Notes under the pieces: model-generated
What the model saw: only the letters and a program-made list of their open reading frames with translations
Database searches by the model: none
Told to the model about the DNA's origin: nothing
NCBI GenBank assembly: GCA_014898415.1
Contig: RCTD01000028.1
Span: 310,001-374,000, forward strand
Direction of reading: 5' to 3'
Source of the DNA: Stromatinia cepivora
Lineage: Eukaryota > Ascomycota > Leotiomycetes > Helotiales > Sclerotiniaceae
DNA: 64,000 nucleotides
In this document: one piece after another, positions 23,643-35,085 of the stretch
How positions within the stretch are numbered: the stretch's first letter is position 1
Layout: each line of letters opens with the position of its first letter
Program-made: the position numbers and the translations under genes

Positions 23643-24781
23643 TGTTATTAACGTTGACGGGAATCCCGCAGCAAACGTATTATGTAAGGCAAGATACGAT
23701 ATCCAAAAAAGGAATCAAAACCAAAAGACGAATAGGAAGTTGTAGGTGTCATGGAAATATGATGCCTTTGATAGGGATGATTGCGCATGCAAAACTGAAG
23801 TTGCGACAGCGTGCTTACCTTGTATGTTAAAAATATCGATGATTAAAAAATTGGTCAATAATCTATCTGGACAGTATAAATTAGTGAAGGGTGGCTCCAG
23901 CGCTCTTGCCCCAATTGATTAAAAAAAAAATGGGAATTTTTCTTATTTTACAAATAATTCGAGGGGCAGGGAGCGAGTGAATGGCTCGAATATTGGGCTT
24001 TATAAGTGAACACCATGAATGCATATGAATGCATACAGGTGGGATGATATGATTGTTTGGGGCTGTGGGTTGTGGGTTGTGACGATTAAAGAAAGAGGAC
24101 ATACCTAGTACCTATGCTTGTTTTAAGGCTGAAACTAATTAGTAAGCATGCATTCCAGTCGAGTTCTTGTACCTCTTTTGCAGGAGCCCTCAATGGTCAG
24201 TCTTAATGTCTAATTATTCAGTAATTGGTCATCGAGCCTCGAACTCAAAGTCGAATTGTTAAAAAGATTATCTAAATTTCTATGATTTTTTCTATTCGCA
24301 ATATTCAATTAGTAGAACGAAGGACAACATTACAATTTTTATCAGACTCTATAATTCCATTTTCAGTCTTCCATTCGCAAAAGGAAGTGCAGCATTACAA
24401 TTCTCACCAGAGGAGGGGCATATTTCGCCGCGGATGCATAGCTCGAGCTCTATACACTGTCTGCCAAGCTACACAATAACAGAGATTAAATATACCTTCA
24501 AGAAAATGGTTAGCTGAACAGCAGGATAAGCCATTTTCTTATCAAGTAGCTCCAGAGAAAATGTACGCCATATGCCCATTAAGAACTACCAGCGAACCAC
24601 ATCTTTTTCATCCTCTTAATACCTGCTAATTCGCATTCATACGTAGAGCGCATTCTCTGGAACTTGCACGATACTTCAAATTCACAACCACTTGCTCAAT
24701 GATCTTTATTGTGCCGACTCACAAGACAATTGCAATCTGATATCTCAAATCAATACTTACGGCCTCTCGATAGACCTTACG
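23643..24781. promoter_or_regulatory. 1.1-kb shared upstream region of yng2 and hos2
   Basis: This is a divergent intergenic stretch with no gene of its own. It holds A/T-rich tracts near 23926 and 24285 and a ggttgtgggttgtg direct repeat near 24068. Upstream in-frame codons before hos2 (24692-24781) lack an ATG, so they are treated as leader. Confidence 0.45.
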
Positions 24782-26200
24782 ATGGACGCTATTGTTCAGG
24801 AATGGGGCGTCCCACTACAAGAACCAGATGACTGTGATAACCTCAAATACCTTACGGAAGTCAAAAAAGAAATTATAAAGAATGGAATCGTTCGGCCGAC
24901 GGGATATAATGTCTCGTTTCACATGAACCCTATGGTCGAGAAACATCATTTCGGCAGAAGTCATCCCATGAAGCCGTGGCGTTTGACTCTAGCAAAAGGG
25001 TTGATTATGGCATACGGTATGCACGTTGCCATGGATACTTATGTTTCACGAAAAGCAACCCAGGCGGAACTAGAGGATTTTCATACTCACGAATATCTCG
25101 AATATCTAAAGACTGCTAAGGTAGGTCTACCGGACGATGATGAGAATAAACCATACAACCTTGGTAGTTATGATTGTCCTGTTTTTGATGGGCTTTTCAA
25201 TTACTGTTCGATGTACTCGGGTGCATCGATCGATGCTGCTCGGAGCCTGTGCGACGGGACGTCAGATATTGCCATAAACTGGTCTGGAGGTTTACATCAT
25301 GCCAAAAAGGCCGAAGCTTCTGGTTTTTGTTATGTGAACGATATTGTTCTTGCCATACTTCAACTTTTGAGAAAGGTTCCGAGAGTTTTATATATCGATA
25401 TAGATGTTCACCACGGGGATGGTGTAGAAGAAGCCTTTTGGTCAACAGGTCGAGTTATGACAGTTTCATTTCACAAATATGACCCACAAAATTTCTTCCC
25501 TGGATCGGGCGGTTTGGATGATACCGGCCCCAAAAATGAAAACAACCAAGGCGCTCATCACGCCGTTAACGTCCCATTGAACGATGGCATCGATGACGAG
25601 CAATATTTAAGGGTATTCAAACAAGTCATCTCGAAATGTAACGAAAAGTTCCGCCCAAGTGCCATAGTCCTCCAATGTGGAGCCGATTCACTTGCAGGGG
25701 ATCGTATCGGGACATTCAACGTTCTTGTCCAGGGCCACGGCGCTTGTGTTGAATATGTCAAAAGTTTAGGTATACCTCTTATGCTTGTAGGTGGAGGCGG
25801 TTACACACCCCGAAATGTTGCGCGTGCTTGGACAAATGAAACCAGTATTGCAATAGGTGCAAAGTTAAATGAGGAAATCCCATTGCATACACCTTACCGC
25901 AATCATTTCCGAGATCAATCCCTGTATCCAGACCTGACCGAGTTGCTAAGTGCCAAGGGTCAAACCCAAAGCCGAAGGAATCACAATTCAGAGAAAAAGA
26001 TCAATGAAATTGTGTCGAGCATTCATGAACAGCTGCGCTTTGTAGAACACGCACCGAGTGTACAAAGTCAGCGAATCCCACCCGATTTGGGAGCATGGAA
26101 ACAAGATGTTGAGGACGAGATTCGCGAGAGAAAGGAGCAAGAAGAGTCATTTAGGCTGCAGAGGGAAGAGGGTTTGGGAATTCCAAGAGAGTATGCTTAG
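24782..26200 (+). CDS. hos2: class I histone deacetylase, Hos2-type (472 aa)
   Basis: Zn-dependent lysine deacetylase; in yeast Hos2 is the catalytic part of the Set3 complex. Single exon. Hallmarks in order: residues ~59-64 GRSHPM, GASIDAAR, NWSGGLHHAKKAEASGFCYVND with the catalytic His pair at ~172-173, YIDIDVHHGDG with metal ligands at ~206-210, FHKYDPQNFFPG, QCGADSLAGDR, and VGGGGYTPRN with the transition-state Tyr. All expected residues are present. GAS.DAAR and NWSGG favour Hos2 over Rpd3, which has NYAGG. The start is the first in-frame ATG (MDAIVQEWG); the open frame upstream has only TTG. The C-terminal ~80 residues are charged and coiled. It converges with the DUF3605 gene. Confidence 0.95.
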   Translation: MDAIVQEWGVPLQEPDDCDNLKYLTEVKKEIIKNGIVRPTGYNVSFHMNPMVEKHHFGRSHPMKPWRLTLAKGLIMAYGMHVAMDTYVSRKATQAELEDFHTHEYLEYLKTAKVGLPDDDENKPYNLGSYDCPVFDGLFNYCSMYSGASIDAARSLCDGTSDIAINWSGGLHHAKKAEASGFCYVNDIVLAILQLLRKVPRVLYIDIDVHHGDGVEEAFWSTGRVMTVSFHKYDPQNFFPGSGGLDDTGPKNENNQGAHHAVNVPLNDGIDDEQYLRVFKQVISKCNEKFRPSAIVLQCGADSLAGDRIGTFNVLVQGHGACVEYVKSLGIPLMLVGGGGYTPRNVARAWTNETSIAIGAKLNEEIPLHTPYRNHFRDQSLYPDLTELLSAKGQTQSRRNHNSEKKINEIVSSIHEQLRFVEHAPSVQSQRIPPDLGAWKQDVEDEIRERKEQEESFRLQREEGLGIPREYA

Positions 26201-26621
26201 CACAGGACTTTCGAAAGGTGTAATGGATAGTTCGCATATGGGCGTATGGCAAATTCGGTAAATTGGTGGCGTTTGGATGGTGCAAAAGTCACGAAGATCA
26301 TACCTGAGCTTCTGGTTGCGGCATTTCTGATAGTATTGAAAACCAGGGAAAGACACGACAGGCTTGGCCACGGCAAAAGGGAGGGTGTTTGATGGCAGCA
26401 AAACTCTGAATAGGTCAAAATTTAAAAGCACAGATTTAACTTTATGTTTAGCTATGAGAAGAACTGGGCCTACTTCTTGCAGTATTGTATTCTATCTGTC
26501 TACTCCGTGTTTATCGTCTAATCTTTCTAGAACATAAACACTTTACTGAACGCCTTCGATGAATAAACGCATTAATTATCACCTCCAACTTCCCCCATGA
26601 CCCATTCCCTCGTCTAGCCTC
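26201..26621. other. convergent 3' intergenic region
   Basis: The 3' ends of hos2 and the DUF3605 gene meet here. No gene seen; the short minus frames at 26147-26431 are chance. Confidence 0.45.
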
Positions 26622-27433
26622 CTACATTGCCTCCTGACTGGGAATATCTCCCTTGGTCGCTTCTCTCACAAATTTAGGGTCCGGATCATAGAGCATAACG
26701 TGAAAATGCTCCACCGAATGAATCGACTTCAAGCTCCTCCAATTCCTAAACCAGATCACCTGTAAACGGAATTTCTCATTAGCTCTCTTCAAATGTCAGT
26801 GTGATTCCCCATGCGAATCAGTCAATGCAAGCCATGACAAGCCAAGGTGATACAAGAATCTTACGTGCATGTGCAGAAAAAAGAAGGTAGGAAGTTACTT
26901 ACATTCTCGCGCCCACACTTCTTCCCAAAAACGTCATCTACCCATTGATCAATCTCCCTCTTCACATCATCCCTCGTATCACCCGTTTCCGGATCATCTT
27001 CCAATGCGAATTTCGTCCACACAACTAGATGGACGATTTTCTCATCGATGCCATAGGGCCAATCATTCATTAATACTTTAAAATCATTTTCATTACGAAA
27101 TGGCGCATCTTGCGCTATCAATTCTGATTCTTTCCATTGTAATTTCACATCGAGCATATATCGCATAATCGATCCATATTTTTGTTTGATGTTATAGCAA
27201 TATTCTAGATATCGTCGCAGATCGGAAGGTTTGCGTTGAAAGAGATCGAGACGGTTATCTGAAATTATTTGGTGCACAGATGACCATGATAAGATCTGGT
27301 AACTGGAGTCTGGGGTGCTGATTATGTTGATGTCTTTGGCTGAGAGGTTTTGGAGGTATATTGGACATTGGGGGGTTTGGGAGGCGGGTGGGATGTTTAT
27401 TTGCCAGTATGGGATGGGTGTGATGCTACCCAT
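26622..27433 (-). CDS. DUF3605 family protein (222 aa)
   Basis: Two exons fit, 27433-26903 and 26759-26622, phase 0, with a 143-bp intron. Reading on past the donor would give a false tail ending FFCTCT. The family signature is clear: residues ~75-90 PSDLRRYLEYCYNIKQKYGS, then NDFKVLMNDWPYGIDEKIVHLVVWTKF at ~115-142, and after the splice VIWFRNWRSLKSIHSVEHFHVMLY. This is the fungal DUF3605 core (NDWPYG, VHLVVWTK, WFRNW..L.S....EH.HV). Members are small soluble proteins of unknown biochemical function; no signal peptide or membrane segment is visible. It is divergent from the small tail-anchored gene. Confidence 0.88.
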
Positions 27434-28855
27434 GTTCTCGAGGGCGGGGGGAGCTCGATATTTGTAGGCTTGGCGGATGGAAAGCTCCTGGGGAGCCGGT
27501 GATAGAGCCGATGCAATGGTATGCTATGGTGCTGATTATGGTGACAAGCGACAAGGTGGTAAGCGACAGGATGGGTAAATTGGAAATAGATTGATGGTGT
27601 GGGGGTATACGGCGATGTTGTTGGGGAAGAAATTTATTTATTTGTTTACAGTGCTATTTGGTTTGGTTTTAGTGTCGTTCAGAGGTGATGTGTGCTACGC
27701 ATGTGCTGTACTCCCCTATATACTGCCAACTCATAGGCCATTCCAATGATTCATTAGGCGCTTGGACAATTCAAATACCCTAAAAATTAGCCCTTTCTTC
27801 AAGCTCTTCCCGATATTTTGAAGCTATTCAGCACCCAGCTTTCACAAGCTCTTTACCGTCCAACATCTTTCTCCTGAATCTACGGAACAAATTCCCATGC
27901 ACATAACAATATATGTACTTGGTTTGAAGTTTATTGATTTTTGATGTCACGTCACACCTTCATCATCGATATATTTCTTGGTGATATCATTGGTGGGTTT
28001 GATGTTCTAAGTGAGAATTCTATTGGACTTCATCGGGCCATTTGATCGGAATGACTCCACTCTAATTTCCTACACCTGCAATCGGCGATAAATGGTTTAT
28101 GGCCTGGACTTTTATTTTTAACAATATTGAGTGCTGCTTTTGTCACTTGGTTGCTATCTCTATAAGTTGAAAATTCATTGTGCTGTGAGATGGGAAGATT
28201 ATGATAAAAGCAGCGATGCATAATTCTTTATTTGTCCAAGCATTGATGTCTGTGCCATTCTTCACTTGTAGATTATTCACATTCAGGGTTCCTTCCTGTT
28301 CGAACGGTGAGTATGAGAAAGGCCTGTGACTTTTAATAATGGCGTATTAGTGATATTACAAACAATCACTTCAATCTCATCCCAGACGTTGTTTTGTTTC
28401 GTTCTGTCTTTTGTTCATTCTCTATTTACAGATATCTGAATGTCAAATTGAAAGCTGAAGCATTCTGAACCTCACTCTTTTGTCCTACCGTCCTTGAATT
28501 TTCGAGATTTGAGATCCCTTTGAAACAGTGGTTGGATCAATTACATACACTCTTTTGACCTTTGAAATATTCGGAGAAGGCTCAGTACTCATTCTTTTGT
28601 GTGGCTTTGAATATTTGGATTTGTTCGGACTCTAGTTTCCAACCTCACTCACTTTCTTACTCCTGCCCCTCAATTTACAAAGACAGACCGAACCTCAAAA
28701 TCAAATACAATCTTATTGATCTAACAACGATTGCATAAAAGTCTACTTTCCTGAACTTCCTGTTCTAATCGAAATACATTCCTCACCACCTCACCACCTC
28801 ACCAAACCTTCTCGGTCCATAACCTTTATACTAGGTGCCCTTCTAGCATTACAAA
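27434..28855. promoter_or_regulatory. 1.4-kb divergent intergenic region
   Basis: It separates the DUF3605 gene (minus) and the small membrane protein (plus). It ends with a pyrimidine-rich leader and a caccacctcaccacctcacc repeat near 28783-28803, just before the ATG at 28856. No gene supported. Confidence 0.4.
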
Positions 28856-29391
28856 ATGGGAGGCAAACCACGCAATTTCGGAGTGAGGGAGCATCGTCCT
28901 TCACCATTGAAACAAGAGGTCTCGCAAAGACCCGTATCGATGCAATCTCATAGCATGGGGTTGGTAAGAGATCCGATGTTCTGGAAGAGGTTCTCGACGG
29001 CGGTACATATGTCGGAGGTGGATTTGAAGGAGTTGGAGAGTGGGTATGCTAGGGAGAGGGTGGGGAGGAGAAAGGATCCTTATGAGTAGGTGGTTCTTTG
29101 TTTTTCTGTTTTTGGTTATATGGTGGGGATTGTGGAGAGGGTAGATGGGATGGAGGCATGGATGGGTATTGGAGGAGCCGAAACAAGTATATGGGCACGG
29201 AAGAAGGGAAACCAGGAGTTTTGCTGACGGTACTGTGTGGAAATAGCGGAGGTGAAGATTGGCTAGATCAACAGTACAAGGAGAAACGTCGATGTCGCTT
29301 CATCTGTATTGGAGTCACATTCTTGGTGGCTATTCTTGTGGCTGCTGCCGTGGTAGTGGTGCTGTATTTCACCGAGAGAATACACTTTTAG
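28856..29391 (+). CDS. small tail-anchored membrane protein (124 aa)
   Basis: Two exons fit, 28856-29085 and 29247-29391. The junction makes Tyr-Asp-Gly-Gly, and a GCTGAC branch point sits about 20 bases before the acceptor. Residues 1-76 are basic and soluble (MGGKPRNFGVREHRPSP). After the splice comes an acidic then basic stretch (DWLDQQYKEKRRCRF), and residues ~98-118 are one hydrophobic segment ending seven residues before the stop. That is the layout of a tail-anchored or type II single-pass protein. I know no function. Proteins with the W..QQ..EKRR(C) motif before a single helix are common in filamentous ascomycetes, from memory only. Confidence 0.72.
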
Positions 29392-29827
29392 CACTGAGGA
29401 GAGTCGATAGAAATATGGATGGATGAAAAAGGAGAGACCCGATCTCTTCGAAACTACTTTTTACGATACGTAATGAAATGATACGACAATGATAATGGCA
29501 TGGCACTTGAAATGGAAAGAAACAGGGCACGATTCGACAGGCCCGACGGCATAGCGATGACGAACTTGACGATGCGATATCAAACATGAACGGTGTTTAC
29601 GAAAAATTACTGTGCTTATGAATGGATATGCATGGATGGATGAAAAGTTTGAACAGGCGAATCGATGGAAAGTATGAGTATGTATGCATGGTTATATTTT
29701 GATATGTCTATCATACCGGAGACTCATGGATCTGGATTGCATGTTGTATTTGTCGCTATAAATTCAAAATTGCTGGCTGGGCTCATCGATTGTGATGTTG
29801 ATGCTCAATGTGCTTGGTTTGGATTGG

Positions 29828-29880
29828 GATGGATGGATGGGTACGGAATGGATGGATGGATGGATGGATGGATGGATGGG
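29828..29880. repeat. GGAT microsatellite
   Basis: The stretch is mostly repeated ggat tetranucleotides with a short interruption (gggtacggaa). The related ATGGATGG motif also occurs near 29630. Confidence 0.8.
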
Positions 29881-31746
29881 TATAGAATGGGATGGGCTGA
29901 AATAAAGAAATAATGGTACTGGCATTGGTATCTGTATTTACCTATACAGACATTCATGGCTGGCTACTTGTATGAGGGGAATAAATAAATCAGATCAGAT
30001 CAATATAAAATTATGTTAAAATTGCATTGGAGAGTAGTTTTGATACGATGAGCCATTGAGTGCGAGGGTGCACGACTGAGTGAGGTAGATGTATGTGAAG
30101 GATGACATAAGGCACACATGAGGACTTAGCAAATGGCCCGGAGCACCTTGTAGTCAACAGAACAGGATGAGAAAAGGAGTCTCGTTAATTTGCATGTCGA
30201 TGATATATTTATATTATGGAATAGATAATTACTTGAGAAAGCGAGAGGACTTTTAGGTTCAGGTTTCGGCCCAGGGCGGAATCCCGACTCTAAGGGCCTC
30301 GAAAAAAAAAATCGGAGTTGGAAGTTCATTGCACCGTTGGAGATTTCTAGAATAATGCCCGAATGATATCTCATCTCATTTGATATGTAGGTAGATATTG
30401 GTGGTGTATTTGTGGAGTTTTTGTTAATGCGTAGATAGATGGTTTATATAGTATGGACTAGAAGGGGATTGGTATGTATGAATGGAAGAATATGTATATG
30501 GATACTCTCATTAAATAACTTGCCTCACTCGGTGCCGAATAGGGGTTATCGAGGAGTTCGTAACTGGATGATTGATGTATTCTTTTCCAGAACTTTAGGA
30601 GATGTTGTGACCAGGTTGTTCTTATAGGGGTAATTGATGATGAGATCTCTGAAGCTAACGAGCCTGTACTCCGTAAATACAGTATCTGCTTTTCTAGAAG
30701 ACGTTGACTGGGTGTCATCATAGGGGTACAGAAGCACGTAAGTGGGTCTTTCTGGAAAAGCTTAATGACGGTGAGTCGCCTTGCCGTATACGATGGATCA
30801 TGAAGGGCACTCCATAGACGTTAGCACATTGCGTGGTTGCTGTACCAAATTGTTGTTTCCAACGGTATTATAAAGAGCGGTCAGAAGAAACGAACATAAT
30901 ATAGGAGATGCGGCACACCTGGACCGAGGATATGGAACAACGTCGTGGTGATATGTTCTGATGGGGCCGGTTGTGGGGGAAGTTGTATGTGCTGGGAGTC
31001 TGGGACGTCTGGTATCAAACATAGAAAAGAACACGTCCTCAATGTCTCAACCGATATTGGACCTACAGAGAGTCGGTCCGGGGCATACCGATTTGAATTA
31101 TTTTAACAACGTTTTCGTCTTGAAGATAAGTTTTTATGTGAAGGTAAACTTGGTAGTGACTCAAGATGCCATGGCCCAGAAGCAAAAGAATCAATATTTG
31201 AAATGAAAAAGTAGCCCCACGTGATGAAGCTACTTCATGCACGACTTCATCTCATCTGTTGATTCGACGGATACTTATGCATGTCTCATCCTGAAATGCG
31301 ATATGCAACAAAACCTTTTTATCAAGAACCAATATTGTGACCACCTTGTGATATTGAATATCACGTGTATCGATGCTACCTCACCTTATCATTGCGTAGT
31401 ATTGCCTTGGACTTTGCCTGTTTCGCTGAAGATATATGTCGGTAGACCAATATATTTCTACTTGAAGAAACGTTGAGATGTTCAATACTTAGAATCGCTC
31501 GTTTCGGGGCGTCAGCTGGGTTTCCAAATAAGGTTGGGCAAGATGCAAATGGTTATTAACGTTGAGAGTCCCACGTGGAAATTGTATGGAATCTAATAGC
31601 TTGTCGTCGCTTCTTTGTGTGCAACAAGAAGGATGAAGGAATGTCCAAATCGTATTTGGGATGTTAGGCTCGTATCATTCTCGCATTTGAAAGGTGCTAC
31701 ACCAAATCAATTTGACGATTCGTACTTTGAGAAAATGGAACGGAAG

Positions 31747-32388
31747 CTAAAACGGGCTACTGATATGTGGCTTCCTAATGTACCAGACAGGGTAAAGCTG
31801 CTGTGTAAAATGTGCCTTTTCAGCCTTTTCAAATAGTACCGGCGGCTCATGGCACAGGGTAAATCTCTCCGAAAATTGTAATTTTTTTTTAAAGTTGGTT
31901 GAAATGACTGCGTTAAAACCCCTTTTTCCCTTCGACCAAGAGAATGGAAGACCTGTAGATGAAGCTAATGTGGATACAAGAGCTGAAGTCTCCATAGTAA
32001 AATGATAGTTCGGTCTTAGATCTATGGATGGGTGGAGATATCTGGCCGCGATAAATATTCTAAAGTTGGCCGGGACAAATTTACCTAGACCTTTAGTTGT
32101 TGTAAGACTATATATGGAAATTTGGTACCAAACTTTTGTGAAATTATGAAGCCTTAAAATTGCATCTGAAGAATGAATGTCCAACAATGTAAAAATCTCT
32201 TCCAAAAGAGAATGTCCAAAGAAATGTAACACGATTAAAAACCGGAGAGAAGTTAGAGTAACACCAATAACACCAGTACCACATGTAATTCTAGATGATC
32301 TGTAACTGTTGAATTTCATGGGTTTTCTTGCCACAACATGAATTTCATGCAAAATCGTGGATTCTTTGGGTGGCAGATGTAACAACAT
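31747..32388 (-). CDS. orphan ORF of 213 codons, uncertain gene
   Basis: An uninterrupted ATG-started frame in otherwise gene-free DNA. I recognise no family. The protein has no clear signal peptide, is Phe/His/Ser/Thr-rich and lacks obvious domains. The length is more than expected by chance at this base composition but not decisive. No splice sites clearly extend it. It is divergent from ugp1 with about 550 bp between. It could be a lineage-specific gene, a decayed gene, or chance. Confidence 0.25.
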   Translation of the reverse strand: MLLHLPPKESTILHEIHVVARKPMKFNSYRSSRITCGTGVIGVTLTSLRFLIVLHFFGHSLLEEIFTLLDIHSSDAILRLHNFTKVWYQISIYSLTTTKGLGKFVPANFRIFIAARYLHPSIDLRPNYHFTMETSALVSTLASSTGLPFSWSKGKRGFNAVISTNFKKKLQFSERFTLCHEPPVLFEKAEKAHFTQQLYPVWYIRKPHISSPF

Positions 32389-32620
32389 TTCATCGGGAGG
32401 ACGAATGAGAATGAGAATGAGATGAAAATAGTGATAATCCTAGTAGAAAGCCAACTCTTCTTAAGTTCTTATTAGCCAAACTAACCACAAGCCCAGCCCC
32501 TCAACCTTTCCCCGACCAGAATTATTTCTTATCCATAATTTCGAAGCTAAAAGGGACCAGCAAGGAACCATTTTAGTTAGGAGTTGTATTTGTTTACTTA
32601 TTTCCACTGCTAGCTAAACA

Positions 32621-32630
32621 CATATATAAA
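32621..32630 (+). promoter_or_regulatory. TATA-like box of ugp1
   Basis: catatataaa lies about 315 bp before the ugp1 ATG and about 110 bp before a probable 5' UTR intron donor at 32741, a plausible core-promoter spacing for a strongly expressed housekeeping gene. Confidence 0.4.
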
Positions 32631-32740
32631 GGAGACAACAAAACCACTCCCACAAGTTATTTCTTCCATTTGATATTCTCTCTCTTCATTCTACGTTTTT
32701 GGTGTGTTTATTGCGTGTAAATACCTTCTCTGAGTTTTGA

Positions 32741-32857
32741 GTAAGTGGTCAAATTATCATTTCTTGGCATTGGCGGGGCACAACTTCATACCTGTTATGT
32801 CAATTAATTCACCGTGTTGATCATATCGGCTAACAAAGCATCTCCTTCCTTTCATAG
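32741..32857 (+). other. probable 5' UTR intron of ugp1
   Basis: The donor gtaagt at 32741 and the acceptor ttcatag ending at 32857, with ggctaac as branch point about 25 bp before it, define a 117-bp intron in the leader 85 bp before the ATG. Confidence 0.5.
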
Positions 32858-32942
32858 AAAGCTTCGACTTCTCTTCCTCCACATACCCAACCATTTACTT
32901 CTTTTTACGAAGCTTCGAATACCATCAAAATCATACTACAAA

Positions 32943-35085
32943 ATGGCACAAGCTTTGAAAAGTGCTCTCCCTTCCCACCTCAAGCCATCGAGCTTATCTC
33001 CAAATGATAACGGCGAATTCGCTCGCAAGCACCATGGAAAGACACAATCACACATGGTATGTGCTGTCCTTTCATGAACTGTCAACTTCCACCGTCTCTT
33101 TGGTTTTGAATTACCTACGAAGACCTCGAATCTTCACCCTTCAAAATGGCAGAAGAGAGAATCTTCTAGTGTAAACAAACCAATGCCAACTGGCAAGACG
33201 CCATATTTCAAAAGGAGTTTTGTACCATCTAGTGGGTGACCAAACTTGTTGAATCTTCAAATGACTCAAAGATGGTTGTTTGTATTTACCTGGGGTCTGC
33301 ATGCATGTTGCAACCAGCTCAGAAGGAGCAAAGGTGCTACATCATCACAGTCCTGAAATCAACATACAATACGATTCAACTTTCGATGTAAACCTACCAC
33401 CTACCGAACTACATCCTGCCGATTCCCTCTTTTCCATACCCAGGCAACAAGATTTCAATATACTTCCTACTATGAAACCTCCAAGTCCTGTTAGGCTAAC
33501 AAGCAATAACCAGGCTTTCGAGAACACCTCAACATCTGTAGCTGCCAGTCAGATGCGAAACGCCCTCAACAGCCTGGCAGACACCGTCTCGGACCCCGAA
33601 GAGAAGAAGGTATGCCCCGAGTACTCTTCCGCAGATGAATAGCATATATCTAACGCTTTACAGCTCTTCGAGACTGAGATGGACAACTTCTTCGCCCTTT
33701 TCCGCAGATACTTAAATGACAAGGCAAAGGGAAACCAGCTGTGAGTATCAGCCTCTCCGCATTAACGACTACAGTTTGTCTAACAAAACAACAGTGACTG
33801 GGATCGTATTGCTCCACCTGCCCAGAACCAAGTCGTCGATTACAATGAGCTTGCGAACTCCGAGTCTGTTGGATTCCTTAACAAATTGGCTGTCCTCAAG
33901 CTTAACGGTGGTCTTGGTACTTCCATGGGTTGTGTTGGTCCCAAATCAGTTATTGAGGTCCGTGATGGCATGTCCTTCCTCGATCTTTCCGTCCGACAAA
34001 TCGAATACCTCAACCGCACATACAACGTCAATGTTCCTTTCGTATTGATGAACTCATTCAACACTGATGATGATACCTCAAACATTATCAAGAAATATGA
34101 GGGACACAACATTGATATTCTCACGTTCAACCAATCTCGATACCCAAGAATCTTGAAGGACTCGCTCCTTCCTGCACCAAAGTCATTCGACTCCCCAATT
34201 TCTGACTGGTACCCACCAGGACACGGAGATGTTTTCGAGTCTCTCTACAACTCTGGCACCCTTGATATTCTCATCAAGCGAGGCGTTGAGATTGTTTTCC
34301 TTTCCAACGTTGACAACTTGGGCGCTGTTGTCGATCTTCGCATCTTGCAGCACATGGTTGAGACCAAGGCTGAATACATCATGGAGTTGACCGACAAGAC
34401 CAAGGCCGATGTTAAGGGTGGTACCATCATCGATTACGAAGGTTCTGTGCGTCTCCTCGAAATTGCTCAAGTACCAAAAGAGCACACCAACGAGTTCAAA
34501 TCTATCAAGAAATTCAAGTACTTCAATACCAACAACATCTGGTTGAACTTGCAAGCTGTCAAGCGCATTGTCGAGAACAACGAGCTCGAGATGGAGATCA
34601 TCCCAAACAACAAATCCATCCCAGCTGATAAGAAGGGCGAGTCTGATGTCTCAATCGTTCAGCTCGAAACTGCCGTTGGAGCTGCCATCCGCCATTTCCA
34701 CAACGCCCATGGTGTCAACGTGCCCCGTAGACGTTTCTTGCCAGTCAAGACCTGCTCTGACTTGATGCTTGTCAAGTCGGACTTGTACTCATTGAAGCAC
34801 GGTCAACTCCAAATTGACCCCAGCCGTTTCGGTCCAGCTCCTTTGATCAAGCTCGGTAACGACTTCAAGAAGGTTTCTGACTTCCAGAAGCGTATCAGCA
34901 GCATTCCAAGAATCCTCGAGCTTGACCACTTGACCATCACTGGAGCTGTTAACCTTGGCAGAGGTGTTACCCTCAAGGGTACCGTTATCATTGTAGCAAC
35001 TGAGGGACAAACTATCGACATTCCTCCCGGATCCATCTTGGAGAACGTTGTGGTTCAAGGATCCTTGAGACTATTGGAGCATTAA
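32943..35085 (+). CDS. ugp1: UTP-glucose-1-phosphate uridylyltransferase (525 aa)
   Basis: Makes UDP-glucose from UTP and glucose-1-phosphate in the cytosol, the donor for glucan, glycogen and trehalose. Four exons fit: 32943-33056, 33514-33609, 33664-33740 and 33795-35085. They join in frame and give the usual fungal length. Residues ~127-145 carry the nucleotide-binding [18 protein letters not shown]. Further on are [19 protein letters not shown] and the left-handed beta-helix C-terminus ending [12 protein letters not shown]. Intron 1 is 457 bp, against 54 bp for the other two. Its last ~230 bases are open in frame with exon 2, so a start inside the intron would give an alternative N-terminus. 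Codon choice is C-rich at third positions (many ATC, AAC, TTC), as in highly expressed fungal genes. Confidence 0.97.

Larger units (their letters stand above)
29392..32942. other. 3.5-kb intergenic region upstream of ugp1
   Basis: It holds GGAT microsatellites (about 29629-29640 and 29828-29880), three CACGTG palindromes (31218, 31362, 31572), one orphan 213-codon open frame (listed separately), and near its end the ugp1 promoter with a TATA-like catatataaa at 32621-32630 and a probable 5' UTR intron. Other short frames are not convincing. Confidence 0.4.

Noticed and set aside
24692..24781. N-terminal extension of Hos2
   Set aside because: It begins with TTG and has no ATG; the family start fits 24782.
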